Shown piece by piece: positions 21,152 to 32,160 of a stretch of DNA of 64,000 nt. The stretch spans positions 41,589,763 to 41,653,762 of the forward strand of contig OY744522.1 in NCBI GenBank assembly GCA_963556195.1, given 5' to 3'. The position numbers were made by a program, and so were the translations under genes. How positions within the stretch are numbered: the stretch's first letter is position 1; the number at the start of each line of letters is the position of its first letter. The stretch comes from Sepiola atlantica. Its lineage: Eukaryota > Mollusca > Cephalopoda > Sepiida > Sepiolidae. Under the pieces are notes generated by a model, which saw only the letters and a list, made by a program, of their open reading frames with translations, had not been told where the DNA came from and did no database searches.

Positions 21152-21984
21152 AGTACTTTTATACTATTGCCTCTAAATTTCTTTAAAGGGTTTAAAAGCC
21201 GGAGAGACTGTCTGTAGCTCGTTAATTCTCTGTTTTTCTTTTCCCGACCTAACCTTGTTTCTACTGCCACTGCTGTTTGTTGTTCTTTTCCGGATTATTT
21301 GTTTTGTTTATTACATGTACTTCATTGTCATTTACTAGTTAACACAAGATAAATAAAGAAAACACGTACAATGATGCTTTTTCGCGAGTGATGCGGAACA
21401 CGGTTGCGCTGTCAGTTCATTCATTCAATAGTTGAGAGACTGCTACGCAGATCTCTAACAAACGTTTTGTGTGTATCCATGTATCTGTGCAATTATTAGT
21501 ATACGTGCATGACCTGTTAACGTTCGATTTTCATGTATGTGAATGTTTGTGTATGTTTTTTTTCCTGGCTTTAACGCGAATTCGTCTTCTGTGACGAGTG
21601 TCTTCTCCACTCGTTCGCTCGCTACAGTTCGGTTTCCGCTTCTGTCTGTTTGTCTATCGGACTTTATTGCTTTGCGTACATAATTTCGATTCGGGTATTT
21701 TTTTCCGTATTCTTTTATTTAGCAAATTTTAATAGCTATTCGACCTACTTGACATTTCATTTGATTCTCAGTCCATTGTTTGTTGACATACGTCTTAACA
21801 GATTCCTAACACAAAATTGTATTTTCAAAAGATTCGAAATCCTATCATCATCGTGATGGTTACATTCATGACGCTTCGACCGTTGAACATTCTGTTTCAT
21901 CTGAAAGGGCAAATGTTTTATTAGAATAACAATACTTTTTGCTAGTATATATAACGAATAAAAATATACTACACTATACTCGCA
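20941..21984. other. Spacer with (ATT)n microsatellite
   Basis: A pure (ATT)n array occupies 21090-21147. The rest is AT-rich with no supported gene. Confidence 0.6.
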
Positions 21985-22275
21985 AAGGAGGTGGTAATGC
22001 CTGGGGGGTGGTCTCATTAAAACACAGCATATACTACCTATTCATTAAACAAGTAATGCTTTGAAGAATAGCAGCATAGTAATAGAACATATACTAAACT
22101 ACACTCCCTTCCCCGAAAAAAGAGAAGGTGATCCCGGGAGGATAGTATCATTGTCCCAGTACAGATATTACACTGCCTCTCAACGCCCACCAATACTAAC
22201 AGAGGAGTTAACGCCCGGATGGATGGTCTCACGACAGCAGAACAGATACTACACTACTCTCCCTAAAAAATGAAC
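21985..22275 (+). repeat. Decayed satellite-like array 1
   Basis: Four or five imperfect units of about 65 bp. Each follows the order GAGGAGGTAATGCC, (T)GGGAGGATGGTATCAT, (A/C)ACAG-AACAGATACTACAC, TCCCC. Similar arrays lie at 24.24-24.86 and 50.8-51.1 kb. The CAGATACTACAC block equals the complement of the U2 head, linking the array to the U2-derived repeats. Confidence 0.55.
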
Positions 22276-22361
22276 GAAGTATTTTCTGATAGGATAGTTT
22301 CATGAATTGAGTATTAACAGATCATACATTAGTCTAAAATAATATAGTAAATTTAGAGTAT

Positions 22362-22450
22362 CTTGGGCTTTAGTTTAGGAGCAAAGTGTAGTATATGTTC
22401 TGATACTACACTTCATCTTTCCTGTTCTCGGTCAGTTAATTAAATTGATA
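22362..22450 (+). repeat. Degenerate U2-like repeat
   Basis: CTTGGGCTTTAGTTTAGGAG then AAAGTGTAGTATATGTTCTG resembles the U2 5' end with substitutions. It is followed by the CCTGTTCTCGGTCAG tail shared with 7.4 and 7.6 kb. Confidence 0.5.
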
Positions 22451-22664
22451 TTAAAAGATAGGAATATTATAGATCCAGCTTTTGACAGACAAAAAAAAAC
22501 AATTCTTCATTATTAAGAGAACTAATAGTTTCGGCTTCAGATATACCGCATCTCCATTAGTAATTGATAATTCAGATTATTGTTTAAACTTTGTTGTTAT
22601 ATTGAACCGGCTTCGGTCGTTGTATTCTTTGGCCTTCTCATATATTCCTAATGCGTAATAAATG

Positions 22665-22701
22665 ACCCTTCGAAATCACAGAGAGCGGAGAAAACTGTAA
22701 T

Positions 22702-22769
<68 letters not shown>

Positions 22770-22996
22770 CTCTCTCACCATGGTGTGCCTATTTAATAGC
22801 GGACAACGTTAGACCGATCTGTCGAGAGTTGTCATTTATTTCAGTGTCGAAAGAAACTTTTTGCTTGAGTGATTTCAAAGTTCCTGTTAGCGGTTGTCGA
22901 TAAAAACCAAACAAAAACAGCGCGGGTCCTTGAGAATGGCTCCAGATTTTGAAGACTACTTCAGATCCAGTTCCGCGCCTTAATTACCTATTTATT
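22665..22996 (-). repeat. Dispersed repeat, copy 2, with (CT)n
   Basis: Inverted partner of 12309-12580. A CT microsatellite of about 60 bp (22703-22763) has expanded inside it where copy 1 has a short purine run. Confidence 0.75.
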
Positions 22997-23104
22997 CACA
23001 GTCTCACAGTTTCAGTTCAAAGCCGTTGAGAGCTGTAGGAAATCGCCTTGATACAACAACAGAACGGGCCTAGGGACAATGTGAGATTAATAAAAACAAG
23101 AACG

Positions 23105-23235
23105 CGTATTTTATGATGTGTCCATTCAATCTGCGCGTTTAATGATGGACATTTTATTTCAAACTTATGCATGACAAACCGAACGATGGAATAAAACATA
23201 TTATAGTGTTCCGAAGACGAATCTAAAAATACTAT
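23105..23235 (+). repeat. Dispersed 'CATTCAATCTGCGCG' repeat
   Basis: The order GTGTCCATTCAATCTGCGCG, TTTAATGATG, TTATTTCAAACTTA and a GACA-type motif recurs in the same orientation at 37.02, 37.47, 46.44 and 59.72 kb, and in part at 47.6 kb. Class unknown. Confidence 0.5.
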
Positions 23236-23617
23236 TTCAAACGTAACCTGAGAGGCCACCATTTCCAAGAAACATATGGACGGTTACAATTAATTCACTG
23301 AGGAGAATAGTTTTGCACCATTTTACTCCCCTTCATCACACATACACACAAAGATTTAAAATCACGATATAATGTTACTAAACCTTGTTTCAATTTTTAT
23401 CAAAATCCATTACATGATTTTTAGTTTAAAGAAATGTCTATAATGTAAGGCTTAAAATAAAAGGGGTCTCAAGAAGAAATTGAAATTCAAGAAATCTTGT
23501 CTAATTAATGTCTAATGCAAATCTGAAATATTTTAACCTAAAAAAACTGAAAGTTGTGAAATATTCATAAATTGATGTTTAATACTTATCTTATTGAAAT
23601 TGGAATTTTTTCTCGTC

Positions 23618-23880
23618 TGTCTGTCTGTCTGTCTGTCTGTCTGCCCGTCTGTCTGTCCGTTCGTTATCGCTTTAAATCATTAAAACTATTCCGTTCGGCA
23701 CTATTTCAAAACACCTTATTATAGCTTAAAACTATTACATTTAATGTTTACAAAAATAAAGATTCCGCTCGGCACTATTCCAAAACACTTTATCATCGCT
23801 TAAAACCATTACATTTAATTTCTTTAAAAAAAGATTCAGCTCTTCACTATTGCAAAACACTTTATCATTGTTGTAACCCA
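23618..23880. repeat. (TCTG)n followed by a three-unit 72-bp tandem repeat
   Basis: A short TCTG array (23618-23655) precedes about three copies of a 72-bp unit containing CGGCACTATT(T/C)CAAAACAC and TTAAAAC(T/C)ATTACATTTAAT. Confidence 0.75.
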
Positions 23881-24238
23881 TTTTATCATAGCAACATATG
23901 CGATCGGAGGGAGCATATATTTGCTATTTGCTAAAATTTTACAAACATCGGAAATAGCAGAATTTTGCCGAAGGGCTTACATAAAACACAATTCAACTAA
24001 ATATAGCCGACACGGGCTCCTTTATGCCTAGCAGGTGTGTTTCATAATTGTTTTTATTTAGTTAAGGAGTAAATCATTTAAATACAAATATAAAAACATA
24101 TAAACATACTTAATTTTATAAAGATATACACTTACTTAATTTAATGACTCAAAGGATTATATCATGACGAACGACCACCGCCAATAAAAAGTAGGAGTTT
24201 ACGTTTGAGAGCATGATATTGTTACAACACAATATATA
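23881..24238. other. Spacer, nothing recognised
   Basis: AT-rich. It contains AGCCGACACGGGCTCC and CTAGCAGGTGTG, loosely like the dispersed-repeat edges at 12.88 and 30.19 kb, inverted. Confidence 0.35.
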
Positions 24239-24860
24239 GCACACACAGCCTTCCTCCTAAAAAGAAAGTAATCCTGGGAGGATGGTATTGTGAGGAACGA
24301 ACGTATACTATACTGCCTCCCCAAAAGAGGAGGTAATGTCTAAGAAGAATGTATAATTACGAATGAAAATATACTACACAGAATTAAATAAGCATAACTC
24401 GTTTTAATGTTTATAAAGTCAAGATAGTCGGAAAAACACTTTCGCATTTATTTGTGGGGGGGATGTTGATAACAGGATTTATTAAGAAGTTAATTTCAGA
24501 TTATGTATAAATGTTCAGTCTTTATTATTTGCCCTTTTCGACAATCACATCCTTCAGTCGCAAGCTAGAGAGGAGGATATTATGGTAAACGAACATATAC
24601 TACACTGACCCCCTGACTTAGAGGATGATATCGTGAACAACGAACACTATCTTACACCCCTAAAAAGGAGGTAATTACATGGGAGGATGGTCATATAACA
24701 ACTCAACCGATATTCCACTACTCCTCCGCAATAAAAGATAATATAATAAAGAAGGACGTAATATATTGGTGAATTCCCCCCATAACGGAGGATGTAATTC
24801 TTGGGAGGACGGTCTTATAACAAGGGAAACGATACTACACTACAAACCCCATTAAAAAAT
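24239..24860 (+). repeat. Decayed satellite-like array 2
   Basis: About eight imperfect 60-70-bp units of the same type as 21985-22275, for example GGGAGGATGGTATTGTGAGG, CGTATACTATACTGCCTCCC and AAAAGGAGGTAATTACATGG. They are interrupted by about 200 bp of other sequence in the middle (about 24375-24565). Confidence 0.5.
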
Positions 24861-24942
24861 ATTCCGATCAAATCGAGTTTTCTAATTTTTCTCATTCACT
24901 TGAAAATGCTTCGTCAGAAAAAACATTATTTTTTATGATTCA

Positions 24943-25225
24943 TTGGCCTTTTGGCTAAGAACAAAGTTTAGTTTTTCAATCAATTTGATTATCTCTTTAA
25001 TAGGACGTCCTCTAGTGTAAATGTGGTATTGTAGTGACTGAGATTATTTAAGTTAACAGTAGGATAGACATTGTTATCATTAAAGAATAAGGATGACCAA
25101 TGACACTTAATTCCCCACACCTTTATGGCCTTGTGCCTAATTTGTTTTAAATATACATGCGTTTATATTTTATGCAAATAAATAATTAAAAGTGTAGTAT
25201 CTGTTCTACACGATAGTTGACGTTT
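24943..25225 (+). repeat. U2-like fragments
   Basis: CATTGGCCTTTTGGCTAAGA ACAAAG at 24943 keeps the U2 5' end almost intact for about 25 nt, then diverges. A short AAGTGTAGTATCTGTTCTAC at 25192 is another fragment. Neither is a complete U2 gene: the branch-site recognition and Sm regions are absent. Confidence 0.5.
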
Positions 25226-25614
25226 TACAAATACCGAGATTTTCATGTAAATATCTCCCTGGAAAATGAAATTCTAAATAAGTTTTTAAAACGCTATCCT
25301 TGTTTGATAAATTCTTTTTAATTAAATTTAGTAATACTTATAAGAGAACAATTGATAAACTGATTGCGTATATAGAAGAAAACTTGGCAATACCAATTAG
25401 AAATTTATATTACAAAATATAAATTTATTCTAAACTGAAAAAATATGAGCAATATCGAGATTTGTTTGAAAGATTGTTCAGATTGCTATATATACAGTGT
25501 GAAAATATTGCTGTATCATTATAATTAGATAAGCCTAATCCGTTTTTACGTTAATAAAGTAAGGATAGATAGAAATAACTTTTGCATTTATTCATTTGGA
25601 TGTGTCTATGTATG
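25226..25614. other. Spacer, nothing recognised
   Basis: AT-rich, no supported feature. Confidence 0.5.
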
Positions 25615-25616
25615 TT

Positions 25617-25687
<71 letters not shown>

Positions 25688-25714
25688 GGAAGTTTCTCAA
25701 CCATTAAAACTATA

Positions 25715-25765
<51 letters not shown>
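25615..25765. repeat. Two (AT)n arrays
   Basis: AT arrays at 25617-25681 and 25718-25762 with a short unique sequence between. Confidence 0.95.
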
Positions 25766-25766
<1 letters not shown>

Positions 25767-25908
25767 CAAAAATAAAAAAAACTTATAGTCTCAAGTCTTC
25801 CAGTGGAAAATCACTCATGTAAGCCAATTTATTTTTTACAGTTATTATATTAGTTTGTTTCTAACACTATTTTTAGGGATCATCAGTTGTTTACCATGAA
25901 AAACTGTT

Positions 25909-25952
<44 letters not shown>

Positions 25953-25956
25953 AAGA

Positions 25957-25990
<34 letters not shown>
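25909..25990. repeat. (TC)n-(TA)n-(GA)n self-complementary microsatellite
   Basis: TC repeats, then TA repeats, then GA repeats. The flanking TC and GA arms are complementary, so the unit can fold on itself. A related composite occurs at 29.53 kb. Confidence 0.9.
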
Positions 25991-26104
25991 GGAGAAAAGA
26001 GGGAGTGCAGTATTAGTGCAGTTCCAACGAGAGAAAATTATATATGTAATGGAGTAAGGCTACCAACTATTTTTTTGAACATTTATTTATTATTTCGTTA
26101 TTTT

Positions 26105-26160
26105 ATCATTTTATCATTTTATAAAACGCGTTTCAAGCTTTCATCAGATATGTAAATCCA
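26105..26160 (-). ncRNA. Hammerhead-like motif, compact stem II
   Basis: On the minus strand CTGATGA (26141-26147) is followed by AAGCTT, then GAAA, then the palindrome ACGCGT and a T at the cleavage position. The core residues CUGAUGA and GAAA are canonical. Stem II is a bare 6-nt palindrome without a proper loop, and stem I pairing is weak (ATAT against TATA after a mismatch). It is probably a relic of a Penelope-type terminal repeat. Confidence 0.4.
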
Positions 26161-26442
26161 TGTATATATATATATAGTAATCCACAGACATACTGTTTTG
26201 TTGTTTCGGCAGTGTGGCTGGAAAGTATAAGTTTTTTGAATCTCGGAGAAGATTACAACTACAGTTAAATATGAAGAATTATCGACTAATTTACGAATTA
26301 GTCGCTTTCTGCTCTATCTCTCTCTATTTTCTTTTCAGCTACGGGTTAAATATTTTTACTACCTGTGGTATTCTATTTCTTGATAATGGAATATTCTAAT
26401 ATATTTCTTCTTTGCTTTCTTTATTAAATTCTACTTCCAATA

Positions 26443-26443
<1 letters not shown>

Positions 26444-26506
<63 letters not shown>
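26444..26506. repeat. (GA)n microsatellite
   Basis: Pure GA array of about 60 bp. Confidence 0.95.
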
Positions 26507-26510
<4 letters not shown>

Positions 26511-26775
26511 AAAAAGAGAAAGTCAAGAGAACGAGAGTGATAGTAACGGTATGAAATCATATTGGGTGTCACACCACAAAAGCTAGAGAAGAAGAAGGTA
26601 AAAAGCAGAAACGCTTACAAGAGTGTGTAAATGATGGCTTATTCGAACAATTAACATGGATTTATATCATATATAACTCAATCCAAAACAAATGTTTTAG
26701 CATTTATCTTTTGTGATTAAAGTATATAGAAAATAAATTAAGGAAAAAAACGTTGATCAAGTCAGAGTTTGTATG

Positions 26776-26778
<3 letters not shown>

Positions 26779-26828
<50 letters not shown>
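26779..26828. repeat. (AT)n microsatellite
   Basis: AT array abutting the large inverted repeat on its left. Confidence 0.95.
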
Positions 26829-26829
<1 letters not shown>

Positions 26830-26832
<3 letters not shown>

Positions 26833-27085
26833 GAAAGTAAGATGAAGATACAAAATTGTACAAAATTACATAAAGTTACATAAATTAATACAAATTTTAT
26901 TACATCGAAAGTTCAGATGCAAGGAGTTACATTAATCCTTAAACCATGGTATCTTTGAAAAACCATGGTTTAAGGATGAATGTAACTCCTTGCATCTGAA
27001 CTTTCGATGTAATAAAATTTGTATTAATTTATGTAACTTTATTTCATTTTTTACAATTTTTAATCTTCATCTTTCTTTCTTTAAA
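26830..27085. repeat. Large near-perfect inverted repeat
   Basis: The inner arms, 26870-26950 and 26962-27042, are reverse complements over about 81 bp with one mismatch and an 11-nt loop. Weaker complementarity extends the stem to about 26830 and 27085. A transcript would form a long double-stranded hairpin. No open frame is associated. Confidence 0.9.
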
Positions 27086-27174
27086 ATTGATTGCTCTACT
27101 CAAAGTATTGAGCTTTATTTTATCGAGATAGATCACTCTACGATATTTCACTTATCGTGAATTCTATTATCATT

Positions 27175-27176
27175 AG

Positions 27177-27211
<35 letters not shown>

Positions 27212-27255
27212 TAAGAGAGAGATCGATAGATAGATACATAGATAGATAGATAGAA
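27175..27255. repeat. (TA)n-(GA)n-(GATA)n compound microsatellite
   Basis: TA, then GA, then GATA repeats in succession. Confidence 0.9.
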
Positions 27256-27477
27256 ACATACAGAATGCGAACTATTGTTGTGGCTTCTTGGTAAGTTTTC
27301 TTTTTTTAGTCGTTAATACTTTTAAATATTCATTTTGTTTTATAGAACTTCTTTGTAGAACATGACATTTAACACATAGAAGTTTTTCTCATATTTAAAA
27401 CTTCACATACATACACACATACATACACACATAATATAAATATACATATACATATATACATATAAACATATACACGT

Positions 27478-27502
27478 ATATATATATATATATATATATA
27501 TA
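27478..27502. repeat. Short (AT)n array
   Basis: AT repeats after a CATATACA-rich stretch. Confidence 0.85.
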
Positions 27503-27604
27503 TCATATATTATCATCTCAAAATCTTAGAAACAATTTATATTAAGTCCTTGAGACCTTCTCTTTGCAAACAAAGAGAAAATCTCCTCGGGCTTAATGTT
27601 GTTT

Positions 27605-27849
27605 CTATTTGACTGAACTTTTTTTTTTTTTCTTTTTTTTCTTTTTTTTTTTTTACCCCTTTCCCTCGCTATAATTCTCATAGCATCTTTTTATATTTTT
27701 TATACATTACCTCGATATTTGGCTCTGTTGAGCGAGGTACGAAACCGGTCAGCTGCCCTTTCATCTTTTTAATTTCTTAAATTCATTATGAATAATAAAT
27801 ATTGTCTCTTCAATGCTATTTTAAAGTTTTGTACGACAAAGAAAATATT

Positions 27850-27853
<4 letters not shown>
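27605..27853 (+). repeat. Penelope-type terminal repeat with hammerhead-like core, copy 2
   Basis: After a poly-T stretch (27620-27652), the part from about 27710 is the inverted partner of 6283-6420. At 27721-27754 the order is GGCT, CTGTTGA, GCGAGGTAC, GAA, ACCGGT, C, AGCT. GGCT/AGCT can form stem I and ACCGGT a self-complementary stem III. CTGTTGA departs from the required CUGANGA at one invariant position, so cleavage is unlikely in this copy. Confidence 0.5.

Positions 27854-27903
<50 letters not shown>
27854..27903. repeat. (AT)n microsatellite
   Basis: Pure AT array. Confidence 0.95.
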
Positions 27904-27904
<1 letters not shown>

Positions 27905-29534
27905 CTATTTGCCCCATTTTATTATCTGGAAAGTTTTGTAATATTGTAGCAATTTGCAAAAAGCAGGAAATAAAAATATATTTTACCAGCCCCTAAAATG
28001 TGTCAACGTTGGACAGGTTTAAAGCACGTGTCTGCTCCATAATTCCGAATCCTGAAGCCAGATGCTCTACGTCTTGCCGGTTCAAATTTCCATGGAAAGT
28101 CTATAACGAATACGCACCTACCTGCATATCGTATCTACTTGTGTGTAGGTCTGCGTAAATTCATCTCTCAATACGTTTATATGTATGTTCGTCATATCTT
28201 TACGTCTTGCTATAAAACTACATATTTATTCATCTATATGTTCTCCTACACATGAATACGAACTCATACACACACATATTTCATGTATTACTGTGTCATA
28301 ACATACGTATACTATTTTACAACCTCGGTCGAAAATAATTGAAAAATATACTTCGCCAGTGAACGCACTCGCTCTTTGTCTAGATATATTATCAAAATAT
28401 TTATATCACATCATAGATTTACGTCAGTAATTAAATTTTTAACATATAAATTATTATTATCATTTCTGATGATCTAAAGAAAGAAAACTCAAATCGATTG
28501 TTGACTTTTAATTATAGGATAGGGGATTAAATTTCGAATTCATTTCAGATGGCTGGGAAAGTCTGGGGTTGTTTTCTGATTTTTTATTTGCTTTCTCGCT
28601 TTCCCTCACTATTTGAAATTATTTCGTCCGGAGCTTAGGAAAGGACGCATGTTTTACTCGATAGATTTTACGTGACGTGATAGAAGTACATACACAATTA
28701 TATATATGTATATATATAAATAAATATATATTAAAGCTCCGTTAATGTTGAGCACTTTGAGAGAAATATTATGACCAGTTCCTGACTAAGCAATATTGCG
28801 AGTTCTATCCCTTATCAGATCGAACAATTTCGGGATAGTGGGTGGGATTTATTATGATTGAAGACTTTGCTTAAGGGTGTCTGAATTGTTTAGTGTCAGA
28901 GTAGTAGTAGTCGTAGTAGTAGTATTCTCGTTCTCAGTCTAAAATGCTCTCATGTCTGGTGATTATACCCACTCTAATAGCGTTAAGCGTGACAAATGTC
29001 CTGAAACATCAGCGTGTCAGGACAATAGTCTGTCGCTGGTTAGACTTTGTAGCAAAGCTGATACTCATTTTTATACCTGGATAAAGTGTTTGCTTACAGC
29101 CCTCAGTATATCGAAATGGTCATCCATTTAAGCATGATTTATCATAACGTCGCTTAACTTCGATAATCTAATGGGAACCGGCGTCTCAACGGTATTTTAG
29201 CTGTCGTATCTGATAGCAATTTTGAATAAGGAACATGTACTTTTGAAAAAACAAAAGTGTATATATATGAACTCATCATACAAAAGTTATGTCCATTCAC
29301 ATAAAAAGCCTGTTTTGATTATTGTAATTGAAACACTATGTAAAATAAAGGGAGTCAGGTTCGCAGACGAGGAACCTTCCAGTTCGGAGCTTACCGCCAG
29401 CGGAAGTTGAGGGGGATCCTGTGTGTTCTTTCCTTCTCTTAGACGGTGAGAGTTGAACAAAGAAAAACGTGTTTTTGCGTAATTGCCCCCAAAAAATTGG
29501 TGCAGCACTCTCGAACGGCATATGTCGTGAAATC
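27904..29534. other. Spacer, unassigned
   Basis: A possible tRNA-like relic lies at 28020-28095 (CCGGTTCAAATTTCC as B-box-like). A TAG/TCG triplet run is at about 28905-28925. Two short frames near 29.25-29.5 kb are compositional. No gene is supported. Confidence 0.4.
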
Positions 29535-29543
29535 TCTCTCTCT

Positions 29544-29629
<86 letters not shown>
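29535..29629. repeat. (CT)n-(AT)n compound microsatellite
   Basis: CT repeats with a poly-C run, then AT repeats to 29628. Confidence 0.95.
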
Positions 29630-29630
<1 letters not shown>

Positions 29631-30192
29631 ATCTTTCACACGCACGCAAAAGTTCAAGTTCTGTCTTTTTATCAAATTATTATAAACTAACAACAAGTAT
29701 CAGCGTGGTTTGTATCAATAAACCACAAAGAAACCTGAGCTCACAAAGATGGTGATGATGGTGGCGATAACTCGACGACGACAAGAACAGCGATACAGGG
29801 AATAAAGGATGCACTACCAACCAGTAAGTGTATAAACACATGATAGTTATACCTCCCTCTGCAAATACATGGAATTATATAACTCATATCGGATTGTTTT
29901 GGGTATAAATCGATCATTAAAATTCAAGTGGATTATCAAACATTTTATTATTTACTCAAGAGGGTGGAATCGATTCATATCATTGAGTATTTGCATAAAA
30001 ATATCGTTTCCCTTATATTTCTCAATGTACACATTTAGCTGTCTACCATTCCGCGATGCGATTCATGGAGTCGTTTATTCTGTATCTTGGACAACCTAGC
30101 CTTACACCTAACCTAACTCGACGCATGTGTTGATCGGACTCCTGAAAGTAGGTCGAGTGCGTATGCTGGCTAAACTATTTTTATTTTGTACT
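29630..30192. other. Spacer, nothing recognised
   Basis: A 76-codon frame at 29869-30099 has no recognised homology. Confidence 0.4.
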
Positions 30193-30240
30193 AGCTAGAC
30201 CCGTCAACCGGCGTTGCCCGGGAGAAATATAAAAGAATTA
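30193..30240 (+). repeat. Edge of a dispersed repeat
   Basis: CTAGCTAGACCCGTCAACCG then GCGTTGCCCGGG matches the segment at about 12876 in the same orientation. The interior could not be followed reliably. Confidence 0.4.
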
Positions 30241-30740
30241 ATTAAAATTTGTCAACATCCGACAGAAGGTACAAATTTAATGTTTGGAATTGTTGAAGTT
30301 TGAAAGAAGAAAGAAAGGAATGAAGGAATGAAGGAGACGCGGTTGTACAAGTCTTCCTGGCCAGCCCATGGTACCAGTATTTCCCCAAACACCCGCTCTA
30401 TCTATGATAATGAGCACTTTTAAAATTAAAGAGGCCTACAGAGCTCTATTAAATCCAACCCCCTTCTGCTATCTTTGTATAGAAATTCAATTTTTTGTGA
30501 GGAAAGAAAACAGAAAAATGAGTATGCCTCCTGAGCACTACTGGAACACACAAATATAATTAAAGACGTCTGCAGAGCACTAATAAACCATGTGTGTTCG
30601 AAGAGAAATGATGATATTCACAATAGTTAAAATACTACCTATTACATTGATTTCTTTTTAAAAAAATAATCCGGCCCATAATCCTCCCTTCCCCTCCTAC
30701 CTCATAGGCAAAAGTTTAACAATGTATAAAAACAATGTGT

Positions 30741-30812
30741 GTGTCGACTGGGGTCGAATCCTAAAGCTCTCGGTCTACGATCTACGGCGATAACCACTTA
30801 GCCCTAAAAGCT
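30741..30812 (-). repeat. tRNA-like head, probably SINE
   Basis: On the minus strand GGGCTAAGTGGTTATCGCCG fits an A box. GGATTCGACCCC about 36 nt later fits a B box. The acceptor arms do not pair well, so a tRNA-derived SINE or tRNA pseudogene is likelier than a working tRNA. Confidence 0.5.
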
Positions 30813-32160
30813 ATTCAAAAATCTATTGAAAAATAGGTTAGTAAAACTAAGCATGTAGCTGGCATGCGTTTTATATTACGATCCGAAAGGCGACCAAATA
30901 TTGGGTCCACCAGTCACACGTTTTGGGTCATTTCTAGACGAAGAAATAGATGTTTTTTTTTCTCCAATTTTTCGATATTATGAGCGTGTAAGGTGTAGAT
31001 TCAAGAAATGTCAACTTTATGCAAGTCTGTCTCGTAGCTTGCCGTATATTCACTTAATTTGGAAGTCGAGTCGCTGAAGAAATTGTAGCCGCCATGTTGA
31101 ATAATGAAACACTGCAAGGAACTACGTTCGTTAATTGCATTCTCTAAAAACCGGAATGAGTATAAATGTATACGTAATAGGTAGAAATAACGTAATCTGA
31201 TATTCTCGAATATCAACGAGATTAGCGCGAGCTTCCATTAAATGTGTGCACAATATTTTGTATTATGTAGTAAATTAATAGCAGGCAAATCGTAAATATT
31301 AACGGACACTTTTTTTAAAAAGTAGACATTGTTTATTAGTTCCCGGTGTCAATGGGGAGAGTGTCAGTACTGAAGTGATAGGGGAAAAAGTTTTTGCTAC
31401 TAGCTATATGGAGAATGTTTTGAGAAGAGTCGAAGATGGTGGGTCGAAAGTAATATTTAGTGTTAGCTGGAAAAGAAAAATAGCAGATTTACTAAAACAC
31501 GCTCGAGTGAATAAGTGTAATGTAGTGGTGATTTTAGTAGCCTGTAATGCATGTGGTTATTTTTCTATTCTTCGAGAAGGTGCAGGGGAAAATCGCCTTA
31601 ACATGTTATGATTAAAATAATCCTGAAATAAAGTTCAATTCTCCCACGTGAGAATGGGGTAACCATGTACAGATAAAATCATCAAAGATAGATATAGGAC
31701 GGAAGTCTGAAGAAGGAACACAAAACACAAGGGTGTAATTTCATATCAATTTAGTAAGAAAGAGAAAGTTGGATTGAGTATTTACAGTTTCAAAAAGTTA
31801 ATTTAGGCATTGGTAAATTATAGAGAGGATGGAAGAGAGGATGGTTTGCGAAAACGTGGTTCGCGTGAACTTATCTGTTTTAGAGTTCTGGTAACGGCGG
31901 GAGATCATTCTCTGTGATGCCGTCGTGGGCTGTATCACTGAGAAGACCGCCCGATGTGTTGTTGACTGGAGTGGAGTCGTCTAAAAAGAGGGCGAGAAGC
32001 CGTATACAAGGGTTTTTAAAGGCAGGCTCACGTGACACCTATACTAAAATGGGGTTGCAATGCCTGACAGCCAATCCGTGAGGCCTTTAAGGGGCATGGC
32101 AACAACCAATCAGTGAGGGGGGCTTTAACAAATTCCAACAACCTTTATATATTAGATAAC
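30813..32160. other. Spacer with one unassigned open frame
   Basis: An uninterrupted plus-strand reading from about 31339 to 31611 includes IGEKVFATSYMENVLRRVED and ILVACNACGYFSILREG, followed by AATAAA 20 bp later. Composition is protein-like but I recognise no family. It could be a processed-gene remnant. Nothing else is supported. Confidence 0.25.
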
